Below, in pieces: positions 28,055 to 38,654 of a stretch of 64,000 bases of DNA (position 1 is the stretch's first letter; the number at the start of each line of letters is the position of its first letter). This DNA is from Pyxidicoccus sp. MSG2 (GTDB lineage Bacteria > Myxococcota > Myxococcia > Myxococcales > Myxococcaceae). A program made the translations under genes and the position numbers. Under the pieces are notes generated by a model, which was not told the DNA's origin, ran no database searches, and was given only the letters and a program-made list of their open reading frames with translations. The stretch spans positions 4,340,001-4,404,000 of the forward strand of contig NZ_JAPNKC010000001.1 in assembly GCF_026626705.1 (NCBI RefSeq), read 5' to 3'.

Positions 28055-28999
28055 ATGAGCGCCGCCGCCCCCGCCATATTGGGCTGGATGACGTCACTGG
28101 CCGACCCCACCCGCGTGCGCCTGCTGCGCCTGGTGGAGCGGCACGAGCTGACGGTGGTGGAGCTGTGCGCGGTGCTCCAGCTCCCCCAGTCCACGGTGAG
28201 CCGGCACCTCAAGGTGCTCGCGGATGACGGCTGGGTGGAATGGCGCCCGGAGGGCACCAGCCGGCTGTACCACGTGGCGGACGGACTGCCTCCCGCGGCG
28301 AAGCGGCTGTGGACGCTGACGCGCGAGCAGATGTCCCAGGCGCTCGCCGCCGAGCAGGACGACCAGCGACTCGCCCCCGTGCTCGCCGAGCGGCAGAGCC
28401 GCAGCCAGGCCTTCTTCTCCAGCGCCGCGGGCCGCTGGGACAAGCTGCGCCGCGAGCTGTTCGGAGAGCGCTTCGACGTGCTCGGCCTCCTCGCGCTCCT
28501 CGACCCGACGTGGCGCGTGGGCGACCTGGGCTGCGGCACCGGCCAGACGTCGGAGATGCTGTCGCCGTACGTGCGCAGAATCGTCGCCGTCGAGTCCTCC
28601 GCCGCCATGTTCAAGGCGGCGAAGACGCGGCTGGGCGGCGTGGCCAACGTGGAATTGCACCGGGGGGACTTGCACGCGCTCCCCGTGGATGACGGCACGC
28701 TGGACGTGGCGATGCTGCACCTGGTGCTGCACCACGTGGCGGAGCCGCCGGCCGTGCTGGCGGAGGCCGCGCGCGCGCTGGTGCCGGGCGGCCGCATCCT
28801 GCTCATCGACATGCAGCGGCACGAGCGCCGCGAGTATCAGCAACAGATGGGACACGTCTGGCTGGGCTTCGAGCCGGAGCAGCTCACCGGCTGGCTCACG
28901 GACGCGGGCTTCACCGACGTCCGCATCCACCCCCTCCCCGCGGACCCCGCTGCAAAAGGGCCCGCGCTGCTGTCCGCCGTGGCGGTCCGCAGGAAGTGA
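28055..28999 (+). CDS. ArsR-family regulator fused to a SAM methyltransferase fold (SahR-like)
   Basis: The protein has 314 residues. An ArsR winged helix occupies about residues 8-80 (SLADPTRVRLLRLVERHELTV, LPQSTVSRHLKVLADDGWV). A class I methyltransferase-like domain follows with SAM motif VGDLGCGTGQTSEM and a GGRILLIDMQRHE strand. Proteins of this build next to ahcY have been described as SAM-cycle repressors that sense S-adenosylhomocysteine (SahR). The fused domain probably serves as ligand sensor rather than enzyme; that is inference. It lacks the metal-binding cysteine signature of arsenic sensors. It lies 42 bp upstream of ahcY on the same strand and is probably in one operon. Confidence 0.85.
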   Translation: MSAAAPAILGWMTSLADPTRVRLLRLVERHELTVVELCAVLQLPQSTVSRHLKVLADDGWVEWRPEGTSRLYHVADGLPPAAKRLWTLTREQMSQALAAEQDDQRLAPVLAERQSRSQAFFSSAAGRWDKLRRELFGERFDVLGLLALLDPTWRVGDLGCGTGQTSEMLSPYVRRIVAVESSAAMFKAAKTRLGGVANVELHRGDLHALPVDDGTLDVAMLHLVLHHVAEPPAVLAEAARALVPGGRILLIDMQRHERREYQQQMGHVWLGFEPEQLTGWLTDAGFTDVRIHPLPADPAAKGPALLSAVAVRRK

Positions 29000-29041
29000 A
29001 GCAGCACCCTTTGAACCCGTAGCCCTCTCATGGAGTCGACG

Positions 29042-30523
<1,482 letters not shown>

Positions 30524-30553
30524 ACCCGTAGCGCGCAGTCCCCGTCATGACCG

Positions 30554-30587
30554 CAGGCCCGGGATGCCGAAGAGGCGCCCGGGCCTG
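30554..30587 (+). terminator. Intrinsic terminator after ahcY
   Basis: CAGGCCCGGG (30554-30563) and CCCGGGCCTG (30578-30587) form a perfect 10-bp stem with a 14-nt loop. TTGTGTTT follows immediately, giving a T-rich tail. It lies 31 bp beyond the ahcY stop. Confidence 0.8.
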
Positions 30588-30604
30588 TTGTGTTTCCGGC
30601 GCCC

Positions 30605-30620
30605 TGGCAGGGCTCGTGCA
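30605..30620 (+). promoter_or_regulatory. Sigma-54 (-24/-12) promoter candidate
   Basis: TGGCAGGGCTCGTGCA matches the consensus TGGCACGnnnnTTGCA at all but two fixed positions and keeps the exact GG-N10-GC spacing. It reads toward the lipoprotein gene at 30843, leaving a leader of about 210 nt. Confidence 0.5.
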
Positions 30621-30626
30621 ATGTGA

Positions 30627-30641
30627 AGAGTGATTCACTCT
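30627..30641. promoter_or_regulatory. 15-bp palindrome at the predicted start site
   Basis: AGAGTGATTCACTCT is a perfect palindrome (7-bp arms AGAGTGA/TCACTCT, one central base). It begins seven bases after the sigma-54-like element, covering the expected transcription start. Confidence 0.5.
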
Positions 30642-30842
30642 GCGTGTGCCTGGAATTGTGGCGCGGAGGGTTACGAATGGCGTGAAGCTGTGACAGGCCG
30701 CGCTACTCGGCATGGGGTTCTCACGGGGACTCCAGAGGGAGCGACGCATCGCGGCGGACATGGCTCGGAGGGTGCATTCGCGCGCGGCGGGTCTTCAGCA
30801 GACCCGGCATGCAGTCGTCCCCCCAACGAGAGAGGTTCATCC

Positions 30843-31652
30843 ATGACCAGCAAGATGACGGGCCGCATCCTGGCAGCAGCGTTCTTCAGCCTGACCGCAG
30901 CGGGTTGCCAGGGCGAGGAGCAGATGCCCGCCGATGATTCGCTTGCGACGCAGGAAGCGAAGGCCGAGCAGCAGTGCATCGAAGGCTTCGGGGGCATCAA
31001 GAACTGCGCGACGGGTGGCGCGTCACTGAAGCGCGACTCGAAGGGCATCGCGGTCTCCGGGCTGGCGGACGTGAAGTCGGACGGCTTCTCCAGCGAGTTC
31101 TCGAAGGCGACGAGCTGGAACCTGACGGCCGACCTCGGCGGCGTCGGCGCGAAGGGGCAGGGCCTGACGCTGGCGGCGCGGGATGGCGCCCAGGTGGTCA
31201 GCTCGATTCGCGTCGGGATTGGCGCTACGCAGGACCAGGTCTTCTTCGCGCCCTCGTTCACGGGCTCGCCGGGCGGCTCGGCGTACCGGATGAACGTGTA
31301 CCAGAACGGCCGGCTCGTGCTGGGGCAGCACTACCAGATCGACTACTCGGTCGGCGGCTGGTGGTACAACCTCCACATCGGCCTCACGCGCATCGACATC
31401 GGCTTCAAGAACCACAACGCCATCAGCGCGCTGGACCCCATCACCACGGGCGCCTGCATGTGGACCTTCCGCGGCGCGCCGGGAGCGTTCTCCATCGACG
31501 CGAACGGCAAGAAGATCAGCGGCGACTACATCGAGTTCATCGAGGAGATCGCTGACGGCGCCTACCCGTACACCAGCTTCTCGGGCATCGACGTGAAGGC
31601 CGCCGCGAGCGGCTTCAACATCGTCGGTGAGTCCATCGTCCAGGAGAAGTAG
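30843..31652 (+). CDS. Secreted lipoprotein, unknown function
   Basis: The product has 269 residues with a lipobox (LTAAGC, Cys22) followed by an acidic linker. A mature beta-rich domain has GFGGIKNCATGGASLKRDSKG near residue 48 and a central YRMNVYQNGRLVLGQHY segment. The single Cys pair of the mature start (QCIEG...KNCATG) could form a disulfide. I recognise no family. GAGAGAGG lies seven bases before ATG 30843. It is a lone gene behind a strong terminator with a probable sigma-54 promoter, which suggests conditional expression, for example in development or starvation. Confidence 0.7.
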   Translation: MTSKMTGRILAAAFFSLTAAGCQGEEQMPADDSLATQEAKAEQQCIEGFGGIKNCATGGASLKRDSKGIAVSGLADVKSDGFSSEFSKATSWNLTADLGGVGAKGQGLTLAARDGAQVVSSIRVGIGATQDQVFFAPSFTGSPGGSAYRMNVYQNGRLVLGQHYQIDYSVGGWWYNLHIGLTRIDIGFKNHNAISALDPITTGACMWTFRGAPGAFSIDANGKKISGDYIEFIEEIADGAYPYTSFSGIDVKAAASGFNIVGESIVQEK

Positions 31653-31694
31653 TCGGCTCTCGGCGCCGGGCGGGAATGTGTCCCCGTCCGGCGC

Positions 31695-33932
31695 TCAGCT
31701 CCCGCTGTCGTCCTTCGGCACCGGGCGCTCGCGGCCGTAGGCCTCCTGGAGAATCGCGTCGCTGCCGAGCCTGCTCTCCTTCGCGGCCTCCACATCCAGC
31801 CCCTCTCCGTGGCCCCGCCCGCGTCCCTCGAAGATGATGCCCGCACCGTCGAACGAGGCGGTGCGTGGGCACGACGGGAGCTTCAGCCCGGAACGCAACA
31901 AGTCACAGGGCAGAGAGCCCGCGGACTCGAACGTCGAGTCGCCCTCCGTCTTCGTGAGGATGAACAGCGCGCGCCCCTTCTCGAAGCGCAGCGACACCAG
32001 CGAGCGGCCCACCAGCCCCTCCACGTCCGCGCGCGGACGCACTTCCTTCCACGGCTCCTGCCCGCCCTGCGAGAAGAGCAGCCACTCGTCCCACTTCAGC
32101 GGCGACAGCCCCAGCGCCTTTGCTTCGTCGCGCTGCACGCGCACGGTGCCTCGGAAGGCCTGACAGTGCGTGGTATCGCAGACGGGGCGTCCAGCGTGAC
32201 GGCTGTGCCGCTCGTTGTGCGCAATCACCCGCGCCAGCGCCACGCGCGCCTCTCCCTTGAGCGTCACGTCCTCCGCCGCCACCACGCCCGCCGTGTACTG
32301 CAGGCGCGTGGTGCGGAAGACGAAGTCGGAGCCACGCCGTGCCTTCAGCGCGCTCGGTGACGTGGGCACGCCCGGAGGCGGCCGGTATGGCGGCGGCGTC
32401 GACCAGGTGAAGACTCCGGCGTAGTCCCGCCCCTGCGTGGGCCCGTTGGGGAAGCGTACGCGCCAGGGCATTCCCAGACACACCGCCGCTCCGCGCGTAG
32501 TGAGCCCCTCCAGCCGCGTCCACTCCGCCGACGCGGCGCGGGGTGTGCCGCCGTCCAGAGCGAAGCCCGCACCGGGGCACTGCGCCTCCACGTCCCTCGC
32601 GGGCACCAGTCCCAGCACCTGCACGCGCGCGGCCTCCAGCCCCGCCTGCCGGCGCGCACGGAAGAGGACTTCGGGAATCTCCTGCGCGAAGTGGCGCGGC
32701 ATCTTCCCCGGCCGCACCGCCACCACCACCAGGTCCGCGTCCACGGCGGCAATCCAGCCGAACTGCGGCCGGCTCGCGGCGTCGCGCACGGTCCCCGTCT
32801 TCGTGGCCACACCGGTCAGCGCCTTCGACGCGGGCAACTCCGACAGCGTGCCGCGCGCGGCGTTGTCCGTCAGCAGCGCCAGCACGTCCGGCCGCGCCTC
32901 CGCCAGCAACCGGTACGCCTGCGCCATGCCCCACGGCGACAGCGCCAGCGTGGAGCGCAACCCAATCGCATCCGCCATGTCCGCCGGCGTCCCCGTCAGC
33001 CCCACAGCGCCCAGCACCGGGCCCCACGCACCGAAGGCTTTGGGCGCCGTGCCCTTCGCCTCCCAGTCCATGAAGTACCCATTGCACGAGCGAAGCAGCG
33101 CGGTGCCCCCATCCACCTTCGCGGGCAGGTTCGGCCCGCACGCCCACTCCTGCACGCCCGCGCGCGGCGCCAGCACCGGGTGCTCCGCGCCCGCCGCGTA
33201 GAGGAAGGGCTTCAGCGTGGAGCCATATGGCAGCGCACGCCGCACGTCGCCCTCCGACAACAACACCTCACCCGAGTGGCGGCTCAGCACCACCGTGGCG
33301 GGCCCGGCCGCGCGCACCTCCACCTCCGCCAGTTCGTCGATGGACAGCGGCACCACCCAACGCGCCCCGTCCTGGCACTTCCGCAGCCGCCGGGACAGCG
33401 CACCGGGAAAGCCCACCGTCTCACTCAAGAGCCGCGCCAGTGCCCGCCGCGCGCGCGGCGTGTCCACCGCCGGAGCCGAGGCCACCTCCGACGCCGCGCG
33501 CGACAGCGACTGGTAGGGCGCATCCCTCCACGCGGCCAGCTCGCCGCTCACCGCGACGGCGAAGGCCTCGTGGAACAACCGGTCCTCGCTGGACTGGGGA
33601 CAGGCCCACCAGAGGAACTGGTGCGCCAGTTCATGCCGCAGCGCCACGCGCAGCCGCTCGTCGAGGATGCCCGGCATGTTCTGCCGCAACTCCACGCGGC
33701 CCGGCCGGCCCTGCGCGTTGCGCTCGGGGGCCAGGGCCGCGCCACGCTCCAGGAGGACGGTGCCCGGCGCCTTCGCCGGAGCCCCGCCCACCTCCGCCAC
33801 GTAGCGGGCCTCCAGCGCCTTCCAGGAGGACTCCGCCTCGCGGCGCAGCTCCGCCTCGGGCGTCACGTCACCGCGGGTGACGAAGGTGGGGGTGGCCGCC
33901 AGCAGCGCGGCCACCGTGGCGACCCACACCAT
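31695..33932 (-). CDS. yfaQ: YfaQ-like (DUF2300) protein: HExxH, PBP-like and SpoIID-like signatures
   Basis: The protein has 745 residues and a signal peptide. Three signatures are visible in order. First, ALRHELAHQFLWW (His100-Glu-x-x-His104) resembles a zinc-peptidase helix. Second, a penicillin-binding-protein-like domain has SxxK at Ser238-Lys241 (YGSTLKPF), SxN at Ser282-Asn284 (RSCNGYF) and KTG at 378-380 (VATKTGTV). Third, a C-terminal SpoIID/LytB-like part has AGVVAAEDVTL, HCQAFRG and GRGHGEGLDVEAAK at about 705. SpoIID proteins act on peptidoglycan glycan strands. Position and content match E. coli yfaQ (DUF2300), part of the alpha-2-macroglobulin operon. Whether the three sites are active is unknown. 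It starts 3 bp after the macroglobulin stop. Confidence 0.8.
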   Translation of the reverse strand: MVWVATVAALLAATPTFVTRGDVTPEAELRREAESSWKALEARYVAEVGGAPAKAPGTVLLERGAALAPERNAQGRPGRVELRQNMPGILDERLRVALRHELAHQFLWWACPQSSEDRLFHEAFAVAVSGELAAWRDAPYQSLSRAASEVASAPAVDTPRARRALARLLSETVGFPGALSRRLRKCQDGARWVVPLSIDELAEVEVRAAGPATVVLSRHSGEVLLSEGDVRRALPYGSTLKPFLYAAGAEHPVLAPRAGVQEWACGPNLPAKVDGGTALLRSCNGYFMDWEAKGTAPKAFGAWGPVLGAVGLTGTPADMADAIGLRSTLALSPWGMAQAYRLLAEARPDVLALLTDNAARGTLSELPASKALTGVATKTGTVRDAASRPQFGWIAAVDADLVVVAVRPGKMPRHFAQEIPEVLFRARRQAGLEAARVQVLGLVPARDVEAQCPGAGFALDGGTPRAASAEWTRLEGLTTRGAAVCLGMPWRVRFPNGPTQGRDYAGVFTWSTPPPYRPPPGVPTSPSALKARRGSDFVFRTTRLQYTAGVVAAEDVTLKGEARVALARVIAHNERHSRHAGRPVCDTTHCQAFRGTVRVQRDEAKALGLSPLKWDEWLLFSQGGQEPWKEVRPRADVEGLVGRSLVSLRFEKGRALFILTKTEGDSTFESAGSLPCDLLRSGLKLPSCPRTASFDGAGIIFEGRGRGHGEGLDVEAAKESRLGSDAILQEAYGRERPVPKDDSGS

Positions 33933-33935
33933 GGG

Positions 33936-36900
33936 CTACAGGTCGCCCGTGCCCTTCTTCGAGGGCACCACCTTCAGCGAGTCCGCGGCCGTCCGCCCGT
34001 GGATGCTGGCGGCGTACATGTCCTCGATGCTCGCGGGCGGCGCGGAGAACGTGCCAGGGAACTGCGCACGCATCACGTAGCCTACCGTGCGCGGGCTGTT
34101 GCTCCACCACGCCGGCTCCTCGAAGAAGAAGGTGGCGCGCTCCGGGTTCAGCACGCGGCGGCGGAGCGCCTCGGGCACCAGGGGCAGCGAGTGCGGCGGA
34201 CCACGGAAGGCCTTGTCCTCCTGCAAGGGGACGAAGCCCGCCGGCACCGCGTCCTCCACCACGTAGTACGCAGAGCGCACGCGGTTCTCCCCGCGCGCGT
34301 CCATCGTCAGCTCCACGTAGACCTCTTCACCCTGGGACACGGTGTCACCGGGGGCGAGCTTCACCTTCCCGCCCTCGCGCAGCACGTAGTAGCCGCGCTG
34401 GATGGACATGCCCTCCGCCTTCGGCTGCACCGCCGCCAGCGGGGTGAGCGCGGTGGCCTGCAGGGTGGCCACACCGTCGAAGCCGCCCACGTCCACCGAG
34501 CGCGTGCCCGGCGCCAGCACCGCCACCAGGCCCATGCCGCGCGGTGAGAACTTCACGTCCTTCGCGCCCTTCACCTCTGGCGGCTGCATGCCACGGAAGG
34601 CCTTCGCGTCACGCTCCAGCAGCCACAACGAGTGCAGCAGCGCGGTGCTCCGGTCGAAGGTGGACAGGTCCGGCTCGGACAGCATCTCGAGGATGCGGCG
34701 GCGGGTACGGGTGATGTCCAGCGTGCCGAACGACGCGGCGTGCGCGGCGATGGCCGTCATGCCCACGCGCCGCAGCGGGAAGCGGAAGAACGCCTCGTTC
34801 ATCTCCATCTCCTGGCCCGGCTTGTACGCGGCCAGCGTGGCGAAGCCCTGCGCGCTCTTCGACACCAGCGAGTTGATGCGCGCCTGGAGCGCGGGCTCCT
34901 TCATGATGCCCGCCTTCTCCGCGGCCAGCACCGCCAGCGCCAGCGGGTACAGGTCTCCACCCTCCGAGCCCTCCACCAGCGCACGCACGCGAGCGGCCTG
35001 CTTCGGGCCCTCCAGCCGCGCCAGCACGTAGGCACGGGTGGCCTCGTACTCGGGCGGCAGCCCCTCCTGCGCCTCCAGCCAGCGCGAGCTGTCGATGATG
35101 CGCGGGTCATTGCGGTCCACCAGACCGGCTTCCGCCGCGTAGGCCAGGCCGTCCAGGGCAATGAGCGTCAGCGGCAGGCTCGGCGTGTCGTAGCCGCCGA
35201 ACCAGGTGAAGCCGCCGCCCTTCACGGAGAGGTTGAGGATGCGCGCGGTGCCCTGCACCGAGCGGCTGCGCGCCTCGGCCAGCAGCGCCTGCGTGTCCGT
35301 GTCCAGCTTCGCCAGCGCGCCCGCCTGCTGGAGCACCTGGTACACCGCCACGTTCGGCACGGTGGTGGACACGAGCTGCTCCAGGCAGCCGTACGGGTAC
35401 GTCAACAGCTCGCGCACGTTCGAGAGCGCCGCGTCGACGATGGACGGCTGGAGCACCAACTCCACGCTCGCCAGCGTCGCCTCCTTCGCCGCGGGCACCT
35501 CCAGCGCGCCGCCGCCCCAGGCGCTCACCTTCACGGTGTCCTCGACGGCAGCTGGCTCCACCTGGAAGAGCTTGCGGTCCTTGAGCGGGTCCTTGCCGCC
35601 CGTCACGTCCACCGCGAGCTGCGCGGAGCCCGTGCTGGTGGCCTTCAGCGTCACCGGAACCACCTGCTCGCCGCCCTTGGCCAGCTCCACCTTGTGCTGC
35701 GACTGGTCCGCCTTCAGCGAGCCCAGCGACGCCAGCTTCACGTCCAGCAACTGGCTGCCCTGCGACTTCTCGCCCGCGGACAGGCGCACCGAGGCGAGCG
35801 CCTCGTCGCCCTCACGCAGGAACTGCGGCAGCGCGGCGTAGAGGTTGAGGCCGCCACGCGTGGCGAACTCGGAGGTGCTCTCGCCGAAGCGGCCGGACGT
35901 GTCCGCCGCCACCGCCGTCACCACCCACAGCGTCTGGTTGGAGGGCAGCGTGAAGCGCACCGTCGCGCGGCCGTCGCGGTCCGTCACCACACCCGGGTCC
36001 CAGTGCGCGGTGTCCTTCTCCAGGTCCTTCGCGTTGCGGGTGGGGGGCTTGATGGACGCGAAGGCATGGTCGGGCAGGCCCGCCATCTTCCGCGCCAGCT
36101 CCTCGCCGTAGCCGTAGCCCTGGAACTCCGACGAGAAGAAGTTGGACACGTTGTTGCGCGCGGGCGGGTAGAAGAAGTCGAGCACCTTGGGGCGGAACTC
36201 GCTCTGGATGGCGTAGACGGCCTTGTCCACCACGCCCACGGACACCTGCGCCACCACGCCGTGGCCCTCGTGGTCCACCACGCGCACGTCCAGCGTCTGC
36301 TCCGTCAGCGGCGCGGCCTCCGCGCGGCGGGGCTGCACCTCCACCGTGAGGGTGCGCTCGCGCGGGACGATGCGGAACGCCACCGTGCGCTCCTCCCAGC
36401 GGCCCGTCGCAGTGGGGTACGCGACGGACGCGTACACCGCGCTGCCGAAGCGCTTCTCCACGTTGAAGCTGTGCACCAGCGTGCGGCCGGTCAGCTCCAC
36501 CACCTGCGTGGCATAGAGGCTGGCGCCCGTCAGCGTCACCCACACCGGGCCCGCGTCACGGCCGCCGGGGCCCCAGCCGTCCGGCATCAGCGCCACCAGC
36601 CGCGCGGTGTCGCCCGGCTCCAGCGAGCCGGACAGCGACGCCAGCGTGAGGTTGGGCACCTGCGCCACCGGCTCGTCCGCCGCGCCGATGACGAGCAGCG
36701 ACTCCTCGCCCTCCCACGTCTCGCCCTTCTTGTCCTTCACCACCACGCGCGCCACCACCGCGCCCACGTCCGAGGTGGGCACCTTCTCGCGATGCGTGCC
36801 GTCCGCCGCCGTGGTGAACGAGCGCTTGCCCAGGCTCTTCTCCTCGCCGTCCGCCTTGCGTGAGACGAACTCCACCTCGCCCTGCGTGACGCCGTAGGGC

Positions 36901-38654
36901 TTGCCGGACAGCGTGGTGGCGCGCACCGACAGCGTCGCCTCGCCGCCCTTGGCCACCACCGGGTCCGAGTACCGCGCCACACCCATCACCTCCACCTTCG
37001 ACAGGAAGAAGGCGGTGGTGGAGTTGGCGAAGGTCTCCTGGTCGTCGCGCGCGCGGATGGTCAGCGAGTACCGGTACGGAATCCGCTCCTCGCCCGCCGC
37101 CAGCGCCGGCACGGCCACTTCGATTTCCGCCTCGCCGTTCGCGTCGAACGCGCTCGCGCTGGACCACGGGTCTTCGGTGGCGTCGCGCGCGGCCACGGAG
37201 GAGTAGAGCCGCTCGGGGACGCTCAGCTTGCCTTCCGTGCTGGAGGACGAGCCGTACGTCACCGCGCTGCCCCCACCGCCCTTGCCGGCGTCATCCACCC
37301 ACGCGGGTGCGTCCAGCAGGCTTCGGTAGAGGAACACCTCGTACTTCGCACCGTCGGGCGTGCCACCCGCGTAGCGGCGCGCGCGCACCTTCACGCGCAG
37401 CGTCTGCCCGGGCACCACCGTCTCCGACTCCGGGTCCACCTCCAGGTAGAACGTGGGCTTCACGTAGTCCTGCACGCGCGCCTCGCCCTGGTGCGGCTGG
37501 CCGTCGACCTCCGCCTCCACGCGCAGCACGCCGGTGCCCAGGTCCTCCGGAACCTTGAGCGTGCCGCTGAAGGCGCCGAACTCGTCCACCGGGGCGCGCG
37601 TGGTGATGGCGCGGCCTTCCTGGGAGACGAGCTTCACCGACACCTCGCGCTTCTTCGGGGTGAAGAGGCGCGCGAGGAACGTGTCCGGCTGGCGCACGAG
37701 GCCGCGGTACTTCACCTCGTTGCCCGGCTTGTAGATGGGCCGGTCGCTGTAGATGAACACGTCCGGCGCCACCGCCAGCGCGGAGTAGAAGTCCGTGTCG
37801 ACAATCGCCGTGTCGCCCTCCACGGAGGCCGTGGCGATGATGCGCGGCTCGGCCACCTCGAGCGTCACTTCGCCCTTGGCGTCCGTCGTCCCCGCCGGGC
37901 CCTTGCCCTTGGGCAGGTACACCTGTACCTGCGCGCCCGAGCGCGGCTTCTGGTCCCTGCCGGCAACGCGCACCAGCACCTGGCCATCCGTCTGCTTGAG
38001 CTGCACCGTCAAGTCACTGACGACGAGCACCACCTGCCCCTCCACCTTGCCCTGCACGAGCTGGAGGACGTAGGTGCCGGCCGGCAGCGGCGCGAGCACC
38101 ACGCGGCGCTCCTGGAAGCCGCTGCTCTCGTCCGACGTGTTGAAGCCGGGGACGTTGAAGTCGCGGTCGGCGCCGCCCAGGTCCAGGTTCAGCCACTGGC
38201 TGCGCGCCACCGTGAAGCCCGGGGGCACACCGACGAGCTTCTTCGGCCCCTCCGCCACCTTGGCCAGCGGCTCGCCCGAGCCCGGCACGTCCGACGGCTT
38301 GGGCAGCACGTCACCGACTTCCGCGCGGAAGGACGGGTTGAGCGTGTCGAGCAGCCACATGCCCGGCGCATTGAGGGCGTTGAGGCCGCGGCTGAGCGCA
38401 CGGCCCGGGTTGTTCAGCGTGGGCGGCGTCTGGTACGCGCGCCGCAGGTCTCCCTGCGCGCGGATGAAGGCGTCCACGTTGTCCGGCTTGAGGACCCGCA
38501 GCTCCACGGGGCCCTTGTCCTCGAAGGCCACGTCCACGGCGACGGGCTCCTGGCTGCCATAGGAGCGCGGGACGGTGATGTAGAGCGGCTTGGCCACGGC
38601 CACGCCGGACAGCACCAGCGCGGTCAGCGCCACGAAACGAGCAAAGGTCTTCAT
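33936..38654 (-). CDS. yfaS: Bacterial alpha-2-macroglobulin (YfaS/MagD type) with CLEQ thioester motif
   Basis: This exported protein of 1572 residues has a signal peptide ending VAVA, with no lipobox. It follows the bacterial alpha-2-macroglobulin layout: successive MG beta-sandwich domains (YSDRPIYKPGNEVKYRGLVR near 300), the segment NQTLWVVTAVAADTSGRFGE, then the thioester helical domain. PYGCLEQLVS places the thioester pair at Cys1090 and Gln1093. These proteins trap attacking proteases in the periplasm and link to them covalently through the thioester. From memory, E. coli YfaS and Pseudomonas MagD lack this motif while the PbpC-linked YfhM has it. Start and upstream stop overlap as ATGA. 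Confidence 0.92.
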   Translation of the reverse strand: MKTFARFVALTALVLSGVAVAKPLYITVPRSYGSQEPVAVDVAFEDKGPVELRVLKPDNVDAFIRAQGDLRRAYQTPPTLNNPGRALSRGLNALNAPGMWLLDTLNPSFRAEVGDVLPKPSDVPGSGEPLAKVAEGPKKLVGVPPGFTVARSQWLNLDLGGADRDFNVPGFNTSDESSGFQERRVVLAPLPAGTYVLQLVQGKVEGQVVLVVSDLTVQLKQTDGQVLVRVAGRDQKPRSGAQVQVYLPKGKGPAGTTDAKGEVTLEVAEPRIIATASVEGDTAIVDTDFYSALAVAPDVFIYSDRPIYKPGNEVKYRGLVRQPDTFLARLFTPKKREVSVKLVSQEGRAITTRAPVDEFGAFSGTLKVPEDLGTGVLRVEAEVDGQPHQGEARVQDYVKPTFYLEVDPESETVVPGQTLRVKVRARRYAGGTPDGAKYEVFLYRSLLDAPAWVDDAGKGGGGSAVTYGSSSSTEGKLSVPERLYSSVAARDATEDPWSSASAFDANGEAEIEVAVPALAAGEERIPYRYSLTIRARDDQETFANSTTAFFLSKVEVMGVARYSDPVVAKGGEATLSVRATTLSGKPYGVTQGEVEFVSRKADGEEKSLGKRSFTTAADGTHREKVPTSDVGAVVARVVVKDKKGETWEGEESLLVIGAADEPVAQVPNLTLASLSGSLEPGDTARLVALMPDGWGPGGRDAGPVWVTLTGASLYATQVVELTGRTLVHSFNVEKRFGSAVYASVAYPTATGRWEERTVAFRIVPRERTLTVEVQPRRAEAAPLTEQTLDVRVVDHEGHGVVAQVSVGVVDKAVYAIQSEFRPKVLDFFYPPARNNVSNFFSSEFQGYGYGEELARKMAGLPDHAFASIKPPTRNAKDLEKDTAHWDPGVVTDRDGRATVRFTLPSNQTLWVVTAVAADTSGRFGESTSEFATRGGLNLYAALPQFLREGDEALASVRLSAGEKSQGSQLLDVKLASLGSLKADQSQHKVELAKGGEQVVPVTLKATSTGSAQLAVDVTGGKDPLKDRKLFQVEPAAVEDTVKVSAWGGGALEVPAAKEATLASVELVLQPSIVDAALSNVRELLTYPYGCLEQLVSTTVPNVAVYQVLQQAGALAKLDTDTQALLAEARSRSVQGTARILNLSVKGGGFTWFGGYDTPSLPLTLIALDGLAYAAEAGLVDRNDPRIIDSSRWLEAQEGLPPEYEATRAYVLARLEGPKQAARVRALVEGSEGGDLYPLALAVLAAEKAGIMKEPALQARINSLVSKSAQGFATLAAYKPGQEMEMNEAFFRFPLRRVGMTAIAAHAASFGTLDITRTRRRILEMLSEPDLSTFDRSTALLHSLWLLERDAKAFRGMQPPEVKGAKDVKFSPRGMGLVAVLAPGTRSVDVGGFDGVATLQATALTPLAAVQPKAEGMSIQRGYYVLREGGKVKLAPGDTVSQGEEVYVELTMDARGENRVRSAYYVVEDAVPAGFVPLQEDKAFRGPPHSLPLVPEALRRRVLNPERATFFFEEPAWWSNSPRTVGYVMRAQFPGTFSAPPASIEDMYAASIHGRTAADSLKVVPSKKGTGDL

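Noticed and set aside
32691-36863. Long plus-strand open frames across the macroglobulin operon
   Set aside because: They are antisense to coupled minus-strand genes with recognised motifs and contain only repetitive Arg/Gln/His-rich text.
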